Shown here piece after piece: positions 1 to 13,467 of a DNA stretch of 64,000 nt. The notes beneath the pieces were generated by a model. It saw nothing but the letters and a program-made list of their open reading frames with translations. It had not been told where the DNA came from and did no database searches. The translations under genes and the position numbers were made by a program. The stretch's first letter is position 1; each line of letters begins with the position of its first letter. The stretch comes from Corythucha ciliata (taxonomy: Eukaryota > Arthropoda > Insecta > Hemiptera > Tingidae), in NCBI GenBank assembly GCA_038030265.1, contig CM075943.1, forward strand, positions 14,756,001-14,820,000, given 5' to 3'.

Positions 1-117
1 GAGTTTTGCATTGTATCGCTTCCTGTCTTCCTTGATCCTTCGGACATCACGTAGTTCGTGTGCGTCGATGTGAAGATAAGGCTCGGTCGTTTGGATGTAC
101 GACACGAGAAAAAACAT
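1..117 (-). CDS. possible partial exon, unrecognised, cut by window edge
   Basis: Reading the minus strand from an ATG at 117 towards base 1, 39 codons stay open to the window edge. The peptide is rich in charged residues (… HIDAHELRD … KEDRKRYNAK) and its codon use looks more gene-like than the AT-rich repeat beside it. I do not recognise a family. The ATG may not be the true start and no splice acceptor is evident just upstream. It could be a chance open frame; only sequence beyond the window edge can decide. Confidence 0.22.
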   Translation of the reverse strand, partial: MFFLVSYIQTTEPYLHIDAHELRDVRRIKEDRKRYNAKL

Positions 118-124
118 TATTACA

Positions 125-540
125 ATTTTTACCACGTTATTTAGACATTTAAAACATATAAATTTAGGTTACCAATAATACGTTTTTATAAGTTTCGGTA
201 ATACACATGTTGAAAAGTTGCATAACGTCTTTCAAATCTTCAAAAAATATAAATATGAGATGTCAATTGAACGTTATTTATAAGATTCGAAAAAAAAATT
301 GAAAAGTTTTACCACGTTTCTTAGACATTATAAAAATATAAATTTAAGTTACCAATAAAACATTAGTCCTACGTTTTGAGACATAACACTTGAAAAAGTT
401 TCGCCACATTATTTATACGTTTTAAAAACATTAATTTGAGTTATAAATAAAACGTTATTTATACGTTTTGTGGCAAAATATTAGTAAACGTCTTTTGAAC
501 GTTTTTCAAACCTTAATATACAAGGTTTTTTTCTAGGCGA
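125..540. repeat. AT-rich degenerate tandem repeat, about 90-bp period
   Basis: About four diverged copies of a 90-bp block are visible near 130, 215, 306 and 399. Each carries a version of ACCACGTTATTTAGACATT followed by AT-rich sequence and TAAATTTAGGTTACCAATAA. There is no coding signal. Confidence 0.5.
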
Positions 541-614
541 AAGCGGCCATTAAGACGTTTGGAAAAACATTTTGGTCAAACATTTAAAAAAACGTTTGCT
601 TGCTGAGGGGGCCC

Positions 615-716
615 AGCGAAGTGACATCGGCTTCCGGCGTAGCTTTCAAGAGGAGATTGAAGCAATACCTGGTGAAAAAATGTCCCTACACGTGCGAGGA
701 ATTTTTCGGTCCATAG
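615..716 (+). pseudogene. fragment resembling the C-terminal tail of a non-LTR reverse transcriptase
   Basis: A 33-codon frame ends in TAG and reads SGVAFKRRLKQYLVKK in its middle. This is the style of the last residues of many CR1/Jockey-type ORF2 proteins (short hydrophobic, then K/R-rich, then YL). The rest of the reverse transcriptase is absent and the sequence upstream is an AT-rich repeat. An AT-rich stretch that could be a decayed tail follows. The match rests on pattern only and is short. Confidence 0.3.
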
Positions 717-795
717 ATGACGGATGTATTATAAATTGACTTATCCTACATGCATTGAATGTATGCCACACTGGAAATAAATTAAATTATTGACA

Positions 796-2440
796 CGAAG
801 TTGCTGCCAGAAACCGTGATTTATCGTTTTCCCAATATTCATCGCTAATGGGCGTTTAGCTGTGTAAATGAGAGTTTTTTTCTCAATTTTTGCCGTGAAT
901 CAGGGGCAGAGGTACAGGGGTGGGAAGGGTGGATATGGGGGACAGATCCTCCCTCCCCCCGAGTCACAAGTTTTAATTTTCTTCATTTTTCCTGCCCCAC
1001 TGAAAATTCGTTCGTAGTCTGCTCGTATGAGCAGAATATCTCGACTCCAAGTGGCCCTGCGATCTGCGAGCGTCGAGCCGCTTTCCTTGGGCTTCAGGTC
1101 TGTGGATTGCGCGTGGTCACTGCGTGCGGGAAAATTCGTTCAGCTCCTGTCAACGAGGGAAAGTGGCCTGAAACGGCGACATCAACTATATGTGGGAATC
1201 TCTTCAACGGCTCTTCTGATTGAAAATACGTCACAATTTTCGGTGGTTGCAACCATTTTGTCAACTTCTTCCAAAATCACCATTGATTAGATGATTTTTT
1301 TTTTTAGGGTAATTTTCTCCGAATATTTCGATTTGCGGCGAACGTACGAGTCCCGTGGAGAAGCCTCAATTCCAATTGAACAGCCGCCAGCGTCACTTAA
1401 ATTGATCAGAATAGGCACGTTTCACGTTATATCGTCGATTTTGTCAATCTGTACCTGGGAGGTCTTCTTATTAAGACTATAGCGGACTAGGCTCTACTCA
1501 TTCTTCCACAACGAGAGAGAATTCATCACATAGAAAACTCTGGAGTGTCTGGATGAATTAAGGGATTAAAAGCTAAAATGTCAAAATGACCCTCCTCCCC
1601 TACCGAGATTTTATTCCGCTCCCCGCCTCCCATCCCAGAACAAATTCATATACGTACGTCCCTGCCACTAATTCCCGCTTTTTCCTGACTTTACTCACAA
1701 ATTAGCGTTTGCCTCAATGTTTGCTGTAAATGAGCGATTTCTCTCAATTTTAGCTGCCAATCTGCGCTTTTTCTGAATTTTAGCCAATAATAGGGGTGAT
1801 TTTGCGGGAAATGACGATTTTTTCTGATGGAAAATCTGTTTTTTCTGTTAGAAATTTCAAGATTATTTGGGCTTTAGTAGCAAAATGTTTAGTTTTAATG
1901 CTAATCGGCCAGTTTGAAGAGGCGAATTGACAGTTTTCGAGTGAAGCTGTGCTGTGCTGTGTGTGTCTCGAGCTGTGTGACCTGTGCTTCAGCTTGAGTG
2001 TCAGCTGTGGTTTCGAACAAAGAAGAGTTGCCCCGATACGAGAGACCATTGCCTCGTACTGGCAAGGCCTTTGCTGCTCCCCATTCATGCCGCGGCGGCT
2101 CTCAACCCCCCTCCCCCCCAAACCTTTTAAATTGGCTAAAAATGAGCGTTTCGCTCGTCTGATTTGAAATCTGTTTCGATTTTCGGACTTCTTGTGGCGA
2201 TAAACCCCGGGATACGTAGTTCGTACATTGGCCATTTTCGCCAAAAAACGCCGCACCGTTATAGTTCGAGAGCTAGCGACTGTCCTATTCAACCGGAAGA
2301 ACATAGTCACTAAACGTGTGCAAAATTATGGCATTTGACCCCCTATTTACGAGTCCGGAAGTCTGCCAGGCTGTATCTGGGGCCTAAGGATTTTATAGCC
2401 AAGTAAAGTCCTCCATTTGGGACATGAATTTAACCAGAAG
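796..2440. repeat. 1.64-kb direct duplication, copy 1
   Basis: Nearly identical to 3181-4825 (offset 2384-2385). I see only a handful of single-base changes and 1-nt indels, for example TTCATCGC versus TTAATCGC near 843. The unit contains a few A30-type repeats (1680-1790) and open frames with no recognisable protein. The right edge stops at TAACCAGAAG, the start of the subrepeat used by the foldback at 4640-6310. Diverged relatives of parts of it occur near 23340-23640, 35830-36010 and 37490-37640, so the unit belongs to an older interspersed family. Confidence 0.9.
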
Positions 2441-3180
2441 TAGAGAATCCGAATAAAACAGAAAGGGGCCTGCAAAAGGGTATGAATCAACAGAAAAAGC
2501 TTACGCGGCTGTTTCACAATTCCATGCGACCACTTCGCCTGCAGACTATAGGTATTCTATACAATGCCCAGGCAAAGTATGAAATCGAACGAATTTTATA
2601 CTTTGCCTGTGTGATCTAGGCATTTTATAGAATTCCTTGGGATTCTATACAATGCCTGATTTCATACTTTGCCTATAATATATATATTATATATTTTTAG
2701 AGACTATAAAGGGCGTCATAATGGATATTTCCGCGCCAGGCCCCGATGTAGGCGGTAGGTCCGCTGCAGGCTAACCAAAACAGAAACTTGTAATTTCGCG
2801 CAAATGAGGACCGGAAATGGCGAAACTCCCCGATATTTACACTCGAAACATTGTCATTTCGCGAATGTTTTGACTAGAAACTTGAAGCCCTTAGTAGACC
2901 AGGATCTTGCAATATCACGAACATTCATCCAGGCAAATTCCAATTTCGAGGATGTTTCTCTTCAAAATATGTTGAAATTTTGAGGCAGTTCGTCAGAATT
3001 TGACGACTTTTTCGTGGCCGGCTATACATATAGCCAGGGATCCGCGATCTCTGAGAAAAGACCCCGAAACTCGCATATTGCTGAAAATGAAGAACTTGAA
3101 TCGCTCGAGTTTAGCGGCGATTTTTCAATTTTACCCACATATTAGCGATTTTCTTAGCGACTAATTATTGCCACCACTAA
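2441..3180. other. spacer between the two duplication copies
   Basis: There is no gene. It holds a small inverted repeat (AGGCAAAGTATGAAATC at 2570-2586 and its complement at 2658-2674), followed by an AT dinucleotide-rich stretch near 2680-2700. The last 100 bases contain A30-like units. Confidence 0.6.
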
Positions 3181-4825
3181 CGAAGTTGCTGCCAGAAACC
3201 GTGATTTATCGTTTTCCCAATATTAATCGCTAATGGGCGTTTAGCTGTGTAAATGAGAGTTTTTTCTCAATTTTTGCCGTGAATCAGGGGCAGAGGTACA
3301 GGGGTGGGAAGGGTGGATATGGGGGACAGATCCTCCCTCCCCCCGAGTCACAAGTTTTAATTTTCTTCATTTTTCCTGCCCCACTGAAAATTCGTTCGTA
3401 GTCTGCTCGTATGAGCAGAATATCTCGACTCCAAGTGGCCCTGCGATCTGCGAGCGTCGAGCCGCTTTCCTTGGGCTTCAGGTCTGTGGATTGCGCGTGG
3501 TCACTGCGTGCGGGAAAATTCGTTCAGCTCCTGTCAACGAGGGAAAGTGGCCTGAAACGGCGACATCAACTATATGTGGGAATCTCTTCAACGGCTCTTC
3601 TGATTGAAAATACGTCACAATTTTCGGTGGTTGCAACCATTTTGTCAACTTCTTCCAAAATCACCATTGATTAGATGATTTTTTTTTTTAGGGTAATTTT
3701 CTCCGAATATTTCGATTTGCGGCGAACGTACGAGTCCCGTGGAGAAGCCTCAATTCCAATTGAACAGCCGCCAGCGTCACTTAAATTGATCAGAATAGGC
3801 ACGTTTCACGTTATATCGTCGATTTTGTCAATCTGTACCTGGGAGGTCTTCTTATTAAGACTATAGCGGACTAGGCTCTACTCATTCTTCCACAACGAGA
3901 GAGAATTCATCACATAGAAAACTCTGGAGTGTCTGGATGAATTAAGGGATTAAAAGCTAAAATGTCAAAATGACCCTCCTCCCCTACCGAGATTTTATTC
4001 CGCTCCCCGCCTCCCATCCCAGAACAAATTCATATACGTACGTCCCTGCCACTAATTCCCGCTTTTTCCTGACTTTACTCACAAATTAGCGTTTGCCTCA
4101 ATGTTTGCTGTAAATGAGCGATTTCTCTCAATTTTAGCTGCCAATCTGCGCTTTTTCTAATTTTAGCCAATAATAGGGGTGATTTTGCGGGAAATGACGA
4201 TTTTTTCTATGGAAAATCTGTTTTTTCTGTTAGAAATTTCAAGATTATTTGGGCTTTAGTAGCAAAATGTTTAGTTTTAATGCTAATCGGCCAGTTTGAA
4301 GAGGCGAATTGACAGTTTTCGAGTGAAGCTGTGCTGTGCTGTGTGTGTCTCGAGCTGTGTGACCTGTGCTTCAGCTTGAGTGTCAGCTGTGGTTTCGAAC
4401 AAAGAAGAGTTGCCCCGATACGAGAGACCATTGCCTCGTACTGGCAAGGCCTTTGCGGCTCCCCATTCATGCCGCGGCGGCTCTCAACCCCCCTCCCCCC
4501 CCAAACCTTTTAAATTGGCTAAAAATGAGCGTTTCGCTCGTCTGATTTGAAATCTGTTTCGATTTTCGGACTTCTTGTGGCGATAAACCCCGGGATACGT
4601 AGTTTCGTACATTGGCCATTTTCGCCAAAAAAACGCCGCACCGTTATAGTTCGAGAGCTAGCGACTGTCCTATTCAACCGGAAGAACATAGTCACTAAAC
4701 GTGTGCAAAATTATGGCATTTGACCCCCTATTTACGAGTCCGGAAGTCTGCCAGGCTGTATCTGGGGCCTAAGGATTTTATAGCCAAGTAAAGTCCTCCA
4801 TTTGGGACATGAATTTAACCAGAAG
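3181..4825. repeat. 1.64-kb direct duplication, copy 2
   Basis: Second copy of 796-2440. It runs straight into the tandem subrepeats of the foldback at 4640-6310, so the duplication probably included the outer end of that element. Open frames at 3411-3674 and 3675-3866 are duplicated along with the DNA and show no protein family. Confidence 0.9.
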
Positions 4826-6310
4826 AACGTAGTCCTGAAACTAATCTCATTCGAAAGGTTTTGTGGAGCTGATTACGAATATGATCGTCTGGCGCCGTCT
4901 GCCTGGGGCATTTGCCCTTTGCGGCTCGCCAAACTCTCGAAATTTGGAAAATTTTAATTAACCGAAAGAACATAGTCCTCAAACTGGTCCTATTCGATAG
5001 GTTTTATGGAAATGATAACAAATTTAATCGTCTGTCGGCGTCTGCCTGGGGCACTTGCCCTCAGTGACCCGTCAAACTGCACAGAGGGAAAATGATTAAC
5101 CAGAGGAACATAGTCGTGATACTAGTCTAATTCGAAAGGTATTATGGAGCTGATTACGAATATGATCGTCTGCCGCCGTAGATGTAGGGAGTTTGACCGG
5201 CCACCGAGGGCAAATGCACCAGGCTGACGTCGCCAGACAATTATATATCATTCCCATAAATTCTATCGAATAAAACCAGTTTCAGGACTATGTTCTTCCG
5301 GTTAATTAAAATTTCCCAAATTATGTGAGTTTAGCGAGCCACAGAGGGCAAATGCCCCAGGCAGACGGCGGCAGAAGATCATATTCGTAATCAGTTCTAT
5401 TAAAACTTTCGAATGAGACTAGTTTCACGACTATATTCTTCCGGTTAATCATTTTCCCTCTGTGCAGTTTGACGGGTCAGTGAGGGCAAGTGCCCCAGGC
5501 CGACGACGGCAGACGATCATTTTCGTATTCAGCCACATGAAACCTGTCGCATAAGACAATATTCCAGACTTAGTTTTTCCGGTTAATTAATATCCCTGAT
5601 TTAGGGAGTTTGACTGGCCACCGAGAGCAAATGCTCCAGCCTGACGCCGCCAGACGATTATATTTGTAATAATATCCATGAATTCTATCGAATAAGACCA
5701 GTTTTTGGGCTATGTTCTGCCAGTTATTTAAAATTTTTGCGAATTTCGTGAGTTTGGCGAGCCACAGAGGGCAAACGCCCTAGGTAGACGCCGGCAGACG
5801 ATCATTTTCGTGAAACCTGTCGCATAAGACAATATTCAAGACTTAGTTTTTCCGGCTAATTAATATCCCTGATTTAGGGAGTTTGACTGGCCACCGAGGG
5901 CGAATGCCCCAGGCAGATGATTATATTTGTAATAATCTCCATAGATCCTTTCGAATAAGACCAGTTCCAGGACTATGTTCTTCCGGTTAATTAAAGTTTA
6001 CTGAATTTCGTGAGTTGGCGAGCTACTGAGGGCAAATGCCCCAGGCAGACGGCGGCAGACGATCATATTCGTAATCAGCTCCATAAAACCTTTCGAATGA
6101 GTCTAGTTTCAGGACTATGTTCTTCTGGTCAAATTCGTGTCCCAAATTAAGGTTTTAATTAGCTATAAAATCCTTAGGCCCCAGATACAGCATGGCAGAC
6201 TTCCGGACTCGTACATAGGGGGTCAAATGCCATCATTTTGCATACCTTTCGTTACTATGTTCTTCCGGTTGAATGGGACTGTCGCCAGCTCTCGGTCTAC
6301 TAGGCTTGGA
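4640..6310. mobile_element. foldback element with tandem subrepeats in inverted arms
   Basis: Left of about 5190 the subrepeat reads TTAACCAGAAGAACATAGTC (starts near 4817, 4960, 5096). Right of it the complement, GACTATGTTCTTCCGGTTAA, recurs near 5287, 5440, 5575, 5720, 5845 and 5970. Spacing is about 130-150 bp. The outer flanks also mirror each other: 4645-4815 pairs with about 6120-6300 (AGCTAGCGACTGTCC versus GGGACTGTCGCCAGCT). This is the layout of Foldback-type transposons, with terminal inverted repeats made of shorter direct repeats. The right arm has more units than the left. There is no coding region inside. Confidence 0.75.
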
Positions 6311-7340
6311 TTCAAATACATTAATTTCAGTCTGTATAAGATAATTTTGGTCAAATTTCACTCCAAAATATTATTCCCCCTGTGAGTGGTACCCCGATGG
6401 AATCATCGGTCGGATTTCCAAAGCGAAATTCTCACTATTTAACACTAAAACCAAAGCCCCAACCAAAATTGCCAGTTTCTCCAAAATTGACTCTAATTAT
6501 TGAATTCGAATCTTGAAATGCACACATGGTAAAGATGCCGAGCAATCAAATTTTTTATTGTAAATTGGCTCTGGAATCCGTAGGGAAATTATCAATTTCA
6601 GAACAAAACTGTTGCATTTCAGAGCAGAACTGTGTTGAGTCACGACGTTTTCGTTCGAAATTGAGCGAGCTCAGCTGATCAAGTGTTCTCGGCCAGGACG
6701 CGAAGCTAAGGGGCGCCCTTTGTATCTTGTAAGCTGCCAAAAATTAGAGTTTTTTTTTTTGGTTATTCCATTTTTATGATTTTTCAGCTTCCTTGCTGAA
6801 GAAACCAAGGCAAGGAGAGCAGCATCGTTGAAACCATGTTGAAACCAAGAGAAACGTTTTAAAAATAATTATTAACTTTAGTAATGGTCGCCTACGGAGG
6901 CAGTTCTCACAACTATAGATAAAGATATTTCAGAACAAACGGTTTTTCTTTCTTCTTTATTTATTGTTTAAAGGAATTATTGCAAAACTTCTGGCTTGTT
7001 AGGCTCGTTTGCACGCATGAAACATCTTAAACCAGTTAAATTGGTACATCGAGCAGATGTGTCTCAACTCTACGTGATTTTAGCTTTTGCCCCCAGTGGA
7101 ATGGGAGGGGGGTGAGGAGGCATCGAACGTCTAACATTGCGTGGACCTAAGGGAAAACGGCGAACGCCTGAGCCGCAACGCTGCAAAATGATGAAATCAT
7201 CACCGCGTTCGTTATTAGTATTTCTTGTATTTTTAAAGTTATTAGCCGTTGACACTTATCTTGAGTAGGAACATTTCTTTTTATTAGCCTCCTTCCCTAC
7301 AAGAACATTTAGTTTTCTTGTTGAGCTCATGCACCAGATT
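6311..7340. other. intergenic, no gene seen
   Basis: Upstream region of the aspartic protease. I see no convincing exon, RNA gene or transposon end. Short open frames on the minus strand (6555-6740, 7070-7255) have no family resemblance. Confidence 0.5.
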
Positions 7341-7344
7341 TTTC

Positions 7345-7390
7345 GTATATTAACCGGGTGAAGGGACGCCCGGATACGGTAGATCAGTTT
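7345..7390 (+). promoter_or_regulatory. candidate core promoter of the aspartic protease gene
   Basis: A TATA-like GTATATTA at 7345-7352 lies about 35 bp before ATCAGTT at 7383-7389. The latter matches the arthropod TCAGT initiator, and the ATG follows at 7412. Spacing fits a TATA-Inr promoter with a 5' UTR of about 30 nt. Pattern match only. Confidence 0.4.
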
Positions 7391-7411
7391 TTGGAGTGCG
7401 TGAAAGACAAT

Positions 7412-9654
<2,243 letters not shown>

Positions 9655-9698
9655 TACTAACACTAACAACTGACGATTGATTTTTGGTTGTTGTCAAA

Positions 9699-9704
9699 AT
9701 AAAG
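9699..9704 (+). promoter_or_regulatory. polyadenylation signal AATAAA of the aspartic protease gene
   Basis: AATAAA lies 45 nt after the stop codon, in the sense strand. Confidence 0.6.
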
Positions 9705-9849
9705 GAACTATACAATATTAATGAAAAGTATTACATTTTAATAAGTTCCTTCTTCCGGATCACTGGGAATTGTAAGTTCCGGGGAGCAGTGAAATTTTTA
9801 AGTTATGGAGGAGGATATTTGCCGCGAAATTACACAGATGTGGGTTGTT

Positions 9850-10265
9850 AACTCCGTTTGGCTCTGTCAAAGAACCAAATTTTACTGGTTTGGCACACAC
9901 AAAAACCAAAATGTGACTTCGACTCATTTAAAAATCAACTTTCGCACGGGTTTTGGTTAATAAACACAATTTTTCGAGGACTAGCAGACTTAAATAACAT
10001 AATTTCGCGGCTTTTAATCTTCAAACACGACGGGGTCATACCCTAAAACTGAATTTTATCACGTTGGGTCATTATTACGAAAAACAATTTTGGCCTTCTC
10101 CAAATAAAACTTTGGCAACGACGGGGTTGGCAGCCTCAAAATACCAAATTTAGCGGGTTTTTGGCTCTGTGTGAAACCAAATTTCACGGAAGTCAAAAAA
10201 AAAAACAAAAAAACAATGTTGCGTGGTTGGCTCTCTAATAAAGTCAACTTTCACACCCTCAAAAT
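9850..10265. repeat. C31-type degenerate array
   Basis: Repeated, loosely spaced units of the form AAACCAAATTTTACNGGTTTGG alternate with CTC/CACTCAAAAA blocks. It is the same family as at 20.1-20.7, 33.6-34.2, 53.0-55.35 and 61.1-61.4 kb, here in the orientation where CCAAATTT reads on the plus strand. No coding. Confidence 0.55.
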
Positions 10266-10269
10266 CTTT

Positions 10270-12120
10270 TTTTTAAACAAAATTTAAATTTTAAATTTAA
10301 AAAAAATTTAAGGCACAATTCCACTTGTCTGTCTCATCAAAAAAAACTTTCGCCGTTTTGGCCCACTCACACCGCTTTTTCACGTGCTCGGCTCACCAAA
10401 AAAAATGGTTAGGTTCACGGACCCGGAGTTTAGCGTGAACAGAGTGGCAGTTGAGCTGCAGTTTTGACTTTTGAGTTGGGATCACTGTCGGACCTCCACC
10501 TATTGGGACCAGGGGTGGCCCCCCTAGTTGAATTTTCTCCACTTCAGCAGCAAATTGGCAATTTTTTCTATATTTAAGCAGAGAATTGACACTGTTCTCA
10601 GTTTGATGTGAAAATTAGCTTTTTTTTTCTTACGTATTTTCCTCAATATTAGCCAAAATAGCAGGTTTTGTTCAAATGTTTGCCACGAAACGCCTTTTTT
10701 TGTTCACCATGCGCTAGGAATTCGCGATTTTCCTCGGCCGTAAAGCAGCGGTTTTTTCCCTATAATACGCGCTTTTTATCAATTCTAACCTCAAAATTGC
10801 CTTCAGAAGCCGCAAATGGGCGTATTATCAATTTTGGATGCAAATTGGAATTATTCACAATTTTGGCAGCGAATTAGTGATTTTCCTCAAGTTTTCCCTT
10901 GAATTAGCGCTTTTTCTTAATTTTAGCCTCGTAGTAGCGTTTCTAATCCGTGAATTAGCGAATTTTCCCAATTTTAACCACGAATTGGGGTTTTCCACAC
11001 TTTAAAATGTAAATTGGCTGTTTTTCCCATTTTTAGTAGCGAATTGACTTTTTTTTAAACAATTTAGGTTGAAGAATTAGCCATTCTCCTAATTTTGATT
11101 TTTTCAAGTCGCAAATTAGCATTTTTGTACATTTTAGCACCGCATGAGCAATTTTGTTTTACTTTTAGCAGTAGATTAGCGCGCTTCTTCACAGTTCCAG
11201 CCTTTTATCAGCGGTGTTTTTTTTAACTTACAGCCATGAATTCGCCCCAGTGCAGTAGCGTACAGAGGGACAGGTGGATCTGCCCACCCGGGAGGCCGTT
11301 TTTGCGAAATTCCAGCAATACGAAGGGCATTCATTACAATACCCGTCCCCCGTCGGTCTATGGTAGGCTGTGGACTGCCGGAATCGCCTGGACGGGTTTC
11401 TAGGTACGCCCCTGAATTTGCGTTTTTCTCAGTTTTAGCCACAAAATTGTCTTTAGAAGGCGCGAAGAAGAGTGTTCAAGTTGGAAATTTTACCACAATT
11501 TTGGCCGTGAATTGGTGATTTTCCCCAAGTTTAGGACTAACGCTTTTTCTCAATTTCATCGGCGCAGTAGCGATTCTAGCCCGTGAATTCGCCAATTTTC
11601 GTCGTGAATTGACGTTTTCTTTTTTTAACCTTTTTCCCCATTTTTAGCAGCGAATTAGCACTTTTTCTCAATTTGAGCTGAAAATTACAAAGTTCTCAAT
11701 TTCGGCCGCGCTAATTATGATGATTTTTTAAATTTTAGACCACGAATCAGCGCTTTCTCGCAGTTTTAGCCACGAATATTAAGGTTTTTTCCAAAGTTTT
11801 TGTCACGTTAGCAAGTTGCACATTGACGATCACCACATTAGTGCGATTAAAGACCTAACGAAACAGGGGACGGTGTGTTTTCTCCATTTTAGCGGCGAAT
11901 TTTCCTCAAGAAGAAGAAGAAGAAAATGTGAGCCACCAGAAGCGCTCTCGTGGGCTAATCGAGTATTCAGCCCCCACTTTTTGCTGATACTACTTATTGC
12001 AACGTTGGAAGAGACTGAAATTCGTAGAAAGGAGCCAAATCGCGGTTTAACCTTCCAACTTTTTCACCTTTTCACTTACCTACATCCCTGAATATAGAAC
12101 CTAAAAATCGTCATTGTTCC
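10270..12120. repeat. A30 degenerate array (complement orientation)
   Basis: Dozens of diverged units read TTTTCTCAATTTTAGCCGCG then AATTAGCG. Period is about 29-31 bp with frequent small indels. The array leads directly into the conserved transposon end at 11800-12184. A CACGGACCCGG motif at 10413-10423 marks its other side. Confidence 0.8.
11245..11414. mobile_element. short TIR element inserted in the A30 array
   Basis: The left end reads CAGTAGCGTACAGAGGGAC from 11253. The right end, reverse-complemented from 11414, reads CAGGGGCGTACCTAGAAACC. The flanks AATTCGCC and AATTTGCG are similar and could be a decayed 8-bp target duplication, although both also match the array unit. It is probably a hAT-like MITE of about 165 bp. 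Confidence 0.45.
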
Positions 12121-12184
12121 GTATAAGCTTTTCTGGGGCCCCGGGGAGGTTTGCCCCCCTCGCTCCTATCACAGTACGCTACTG
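11800..12184 (-). mobile_element. conserved end of the CAGTAGCGTAC transposon family, copy A
   Basis: Read from 12184 backwards it starts CAGTAGCGTACTGTGATAGG, then GAGGGGGGC, then AAAAGCTTATACGG. A block follows that matches 28000-28461, and more weakly 42075-42440 and 21950-22200. The A30 array begins beyond this block, in the same relative orientation in all four places. Confidence 0.65.
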
Positions 12185-12995
12185 ATTGCGGTTGGGATCC
12201 CACCCCAATACCCTCCACCCAGCACCACCCACAATAGACGGCGCACGCTCTGTGAGACCCATTTTGCCACTTCTGCCGAATTGGTCCCTATACTCTCGTT
12301 CCACGTTTGGTCGGTCCGCCACCATGGGGAAAAAAAAAAAAAAAAAAAATCGCAGGGTTCGCTCAAAGACCAATGCCGTTAGGCTGGACCACCCGAAAAA
12401 TCAGATTCAATGGAGTTGTGGGCCTTCAGAAGCTACGAGTGGTGTTAACCCAATTTTAGCCGCCAATTGGCGCTCATTTTCCAACTCTAGCTATTTTTCT
12501 CAGCATCAGCGACGAGTGGGCGTTTCATATATTTTAAACACAAAGCGCTTGGTTTCCATAATTTTGTCCAAAATTATCGCGGTTTTCGCGAAATAGCGCC
12601 AGACGCTCATCCTGAGGGGAGGGGTGTACAGGGTGTACCCCTGCTCCGGGCTCAAAAAAACATGTTGGATGGTCTTATTACAATGTTCATTCAACTTCAG
12701 CTTGAACCCCCCCCCCCCCATAGTGATTGGGACTCGAGAGTCATGAGTCGCCCTCAGACTGTTCGATTCACAAAATCGAAGCTGGTCACGGCCAAAACGC
12801 CCCTAAAGGGCTTTAGCGACTCTATAACGTGGCGGAAAATGGAACCGTTATGCCATGTCACTATGGTTTTCGTCGGCATTTGCGACTCCCGACTTCCAAC
12901 TTCCAGAACAGCCAGTTTCCGTTAATCCGTGGCCAAAATGTAAAATAATAATAATAATAATAAAACCACAGCTTTTCGTCGCATAAGCTAGACGA
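12185..12995. other. mixed non-coding sequence with microsatellites
   Basis: 12190-12296 is the inverted partner of the repeat in the protease intron. An A-run lies at 12330-12348, a run of C at 12706-12718 and an (ATA)n run at 12943-12963. 12720-12930 is unique-looking sequence without a convincing exon. Confidence 0.5.
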
Positions 12996-12999
12996 AAAT

Positions 13000-13431
13000 T
13001 GATTGAAAAAGATCAATAATAATGCGCTGTTCCCTGGGGCAAGACCATGTCCAAAATTCCGCGAATTAACAGCAACAATTGAGGGAAAAAGCCTACTCGC
13101 GGGTAAAATTAAGACATATGTATAGCTCATATTCGCATCAGAATTCGAGAAAACAGATTTATTCATGGTTTCACGATCATGAAAAACGCTAAATCTTGGT
13201 TTAAAATGAAGACCTTTTTCACGGCTTAAAATGAGAAAAGGGGCTCGTTGACCGAATTCCAGGTTAAAATTGAGAAACAGTACTCTTTTGAGGATAAAAT
13301 TGAGAAAGCGCACCGATTCCTCGTCAAACATCCAAATCAAAAGTAAAAAATGCCCCTAATTCACGGTTTATGGAATCGTTTTCAAGGATAAATTGAGCGA
13401 AAAGGGCTCGATTGCGCGCATAGGTACATTG

Positions 13432-13467
<36 letters not shown>

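Noticed and set aside
1780..2310. 176-codon open frame on the minus strand, partly repeated at 4207-4470
   Set aside because: The second copy is shortened by 1-nt indels, as expected of non-coding repeat DNA rather than a conserved gene.
796..4825. The two 1.64-kb direct repeats as LTRs of a retrotransposon
   Set aside because: The 740-bp interval holds no gag/pol, primer-binding site or polypurine tract, and the ends are not TG…CA.
10270..12120. CRISPR array
   Set aside because: Units are degenerate, spacers are not uniform, and the DNA is eukaryotic with spliced genes.
12861..13340. 159-codon open frame on the minus strand
   Set aside because: It contains a run encoded by an ATA/TAT microsatellite and A30-like units; no splice context or family resemblance.
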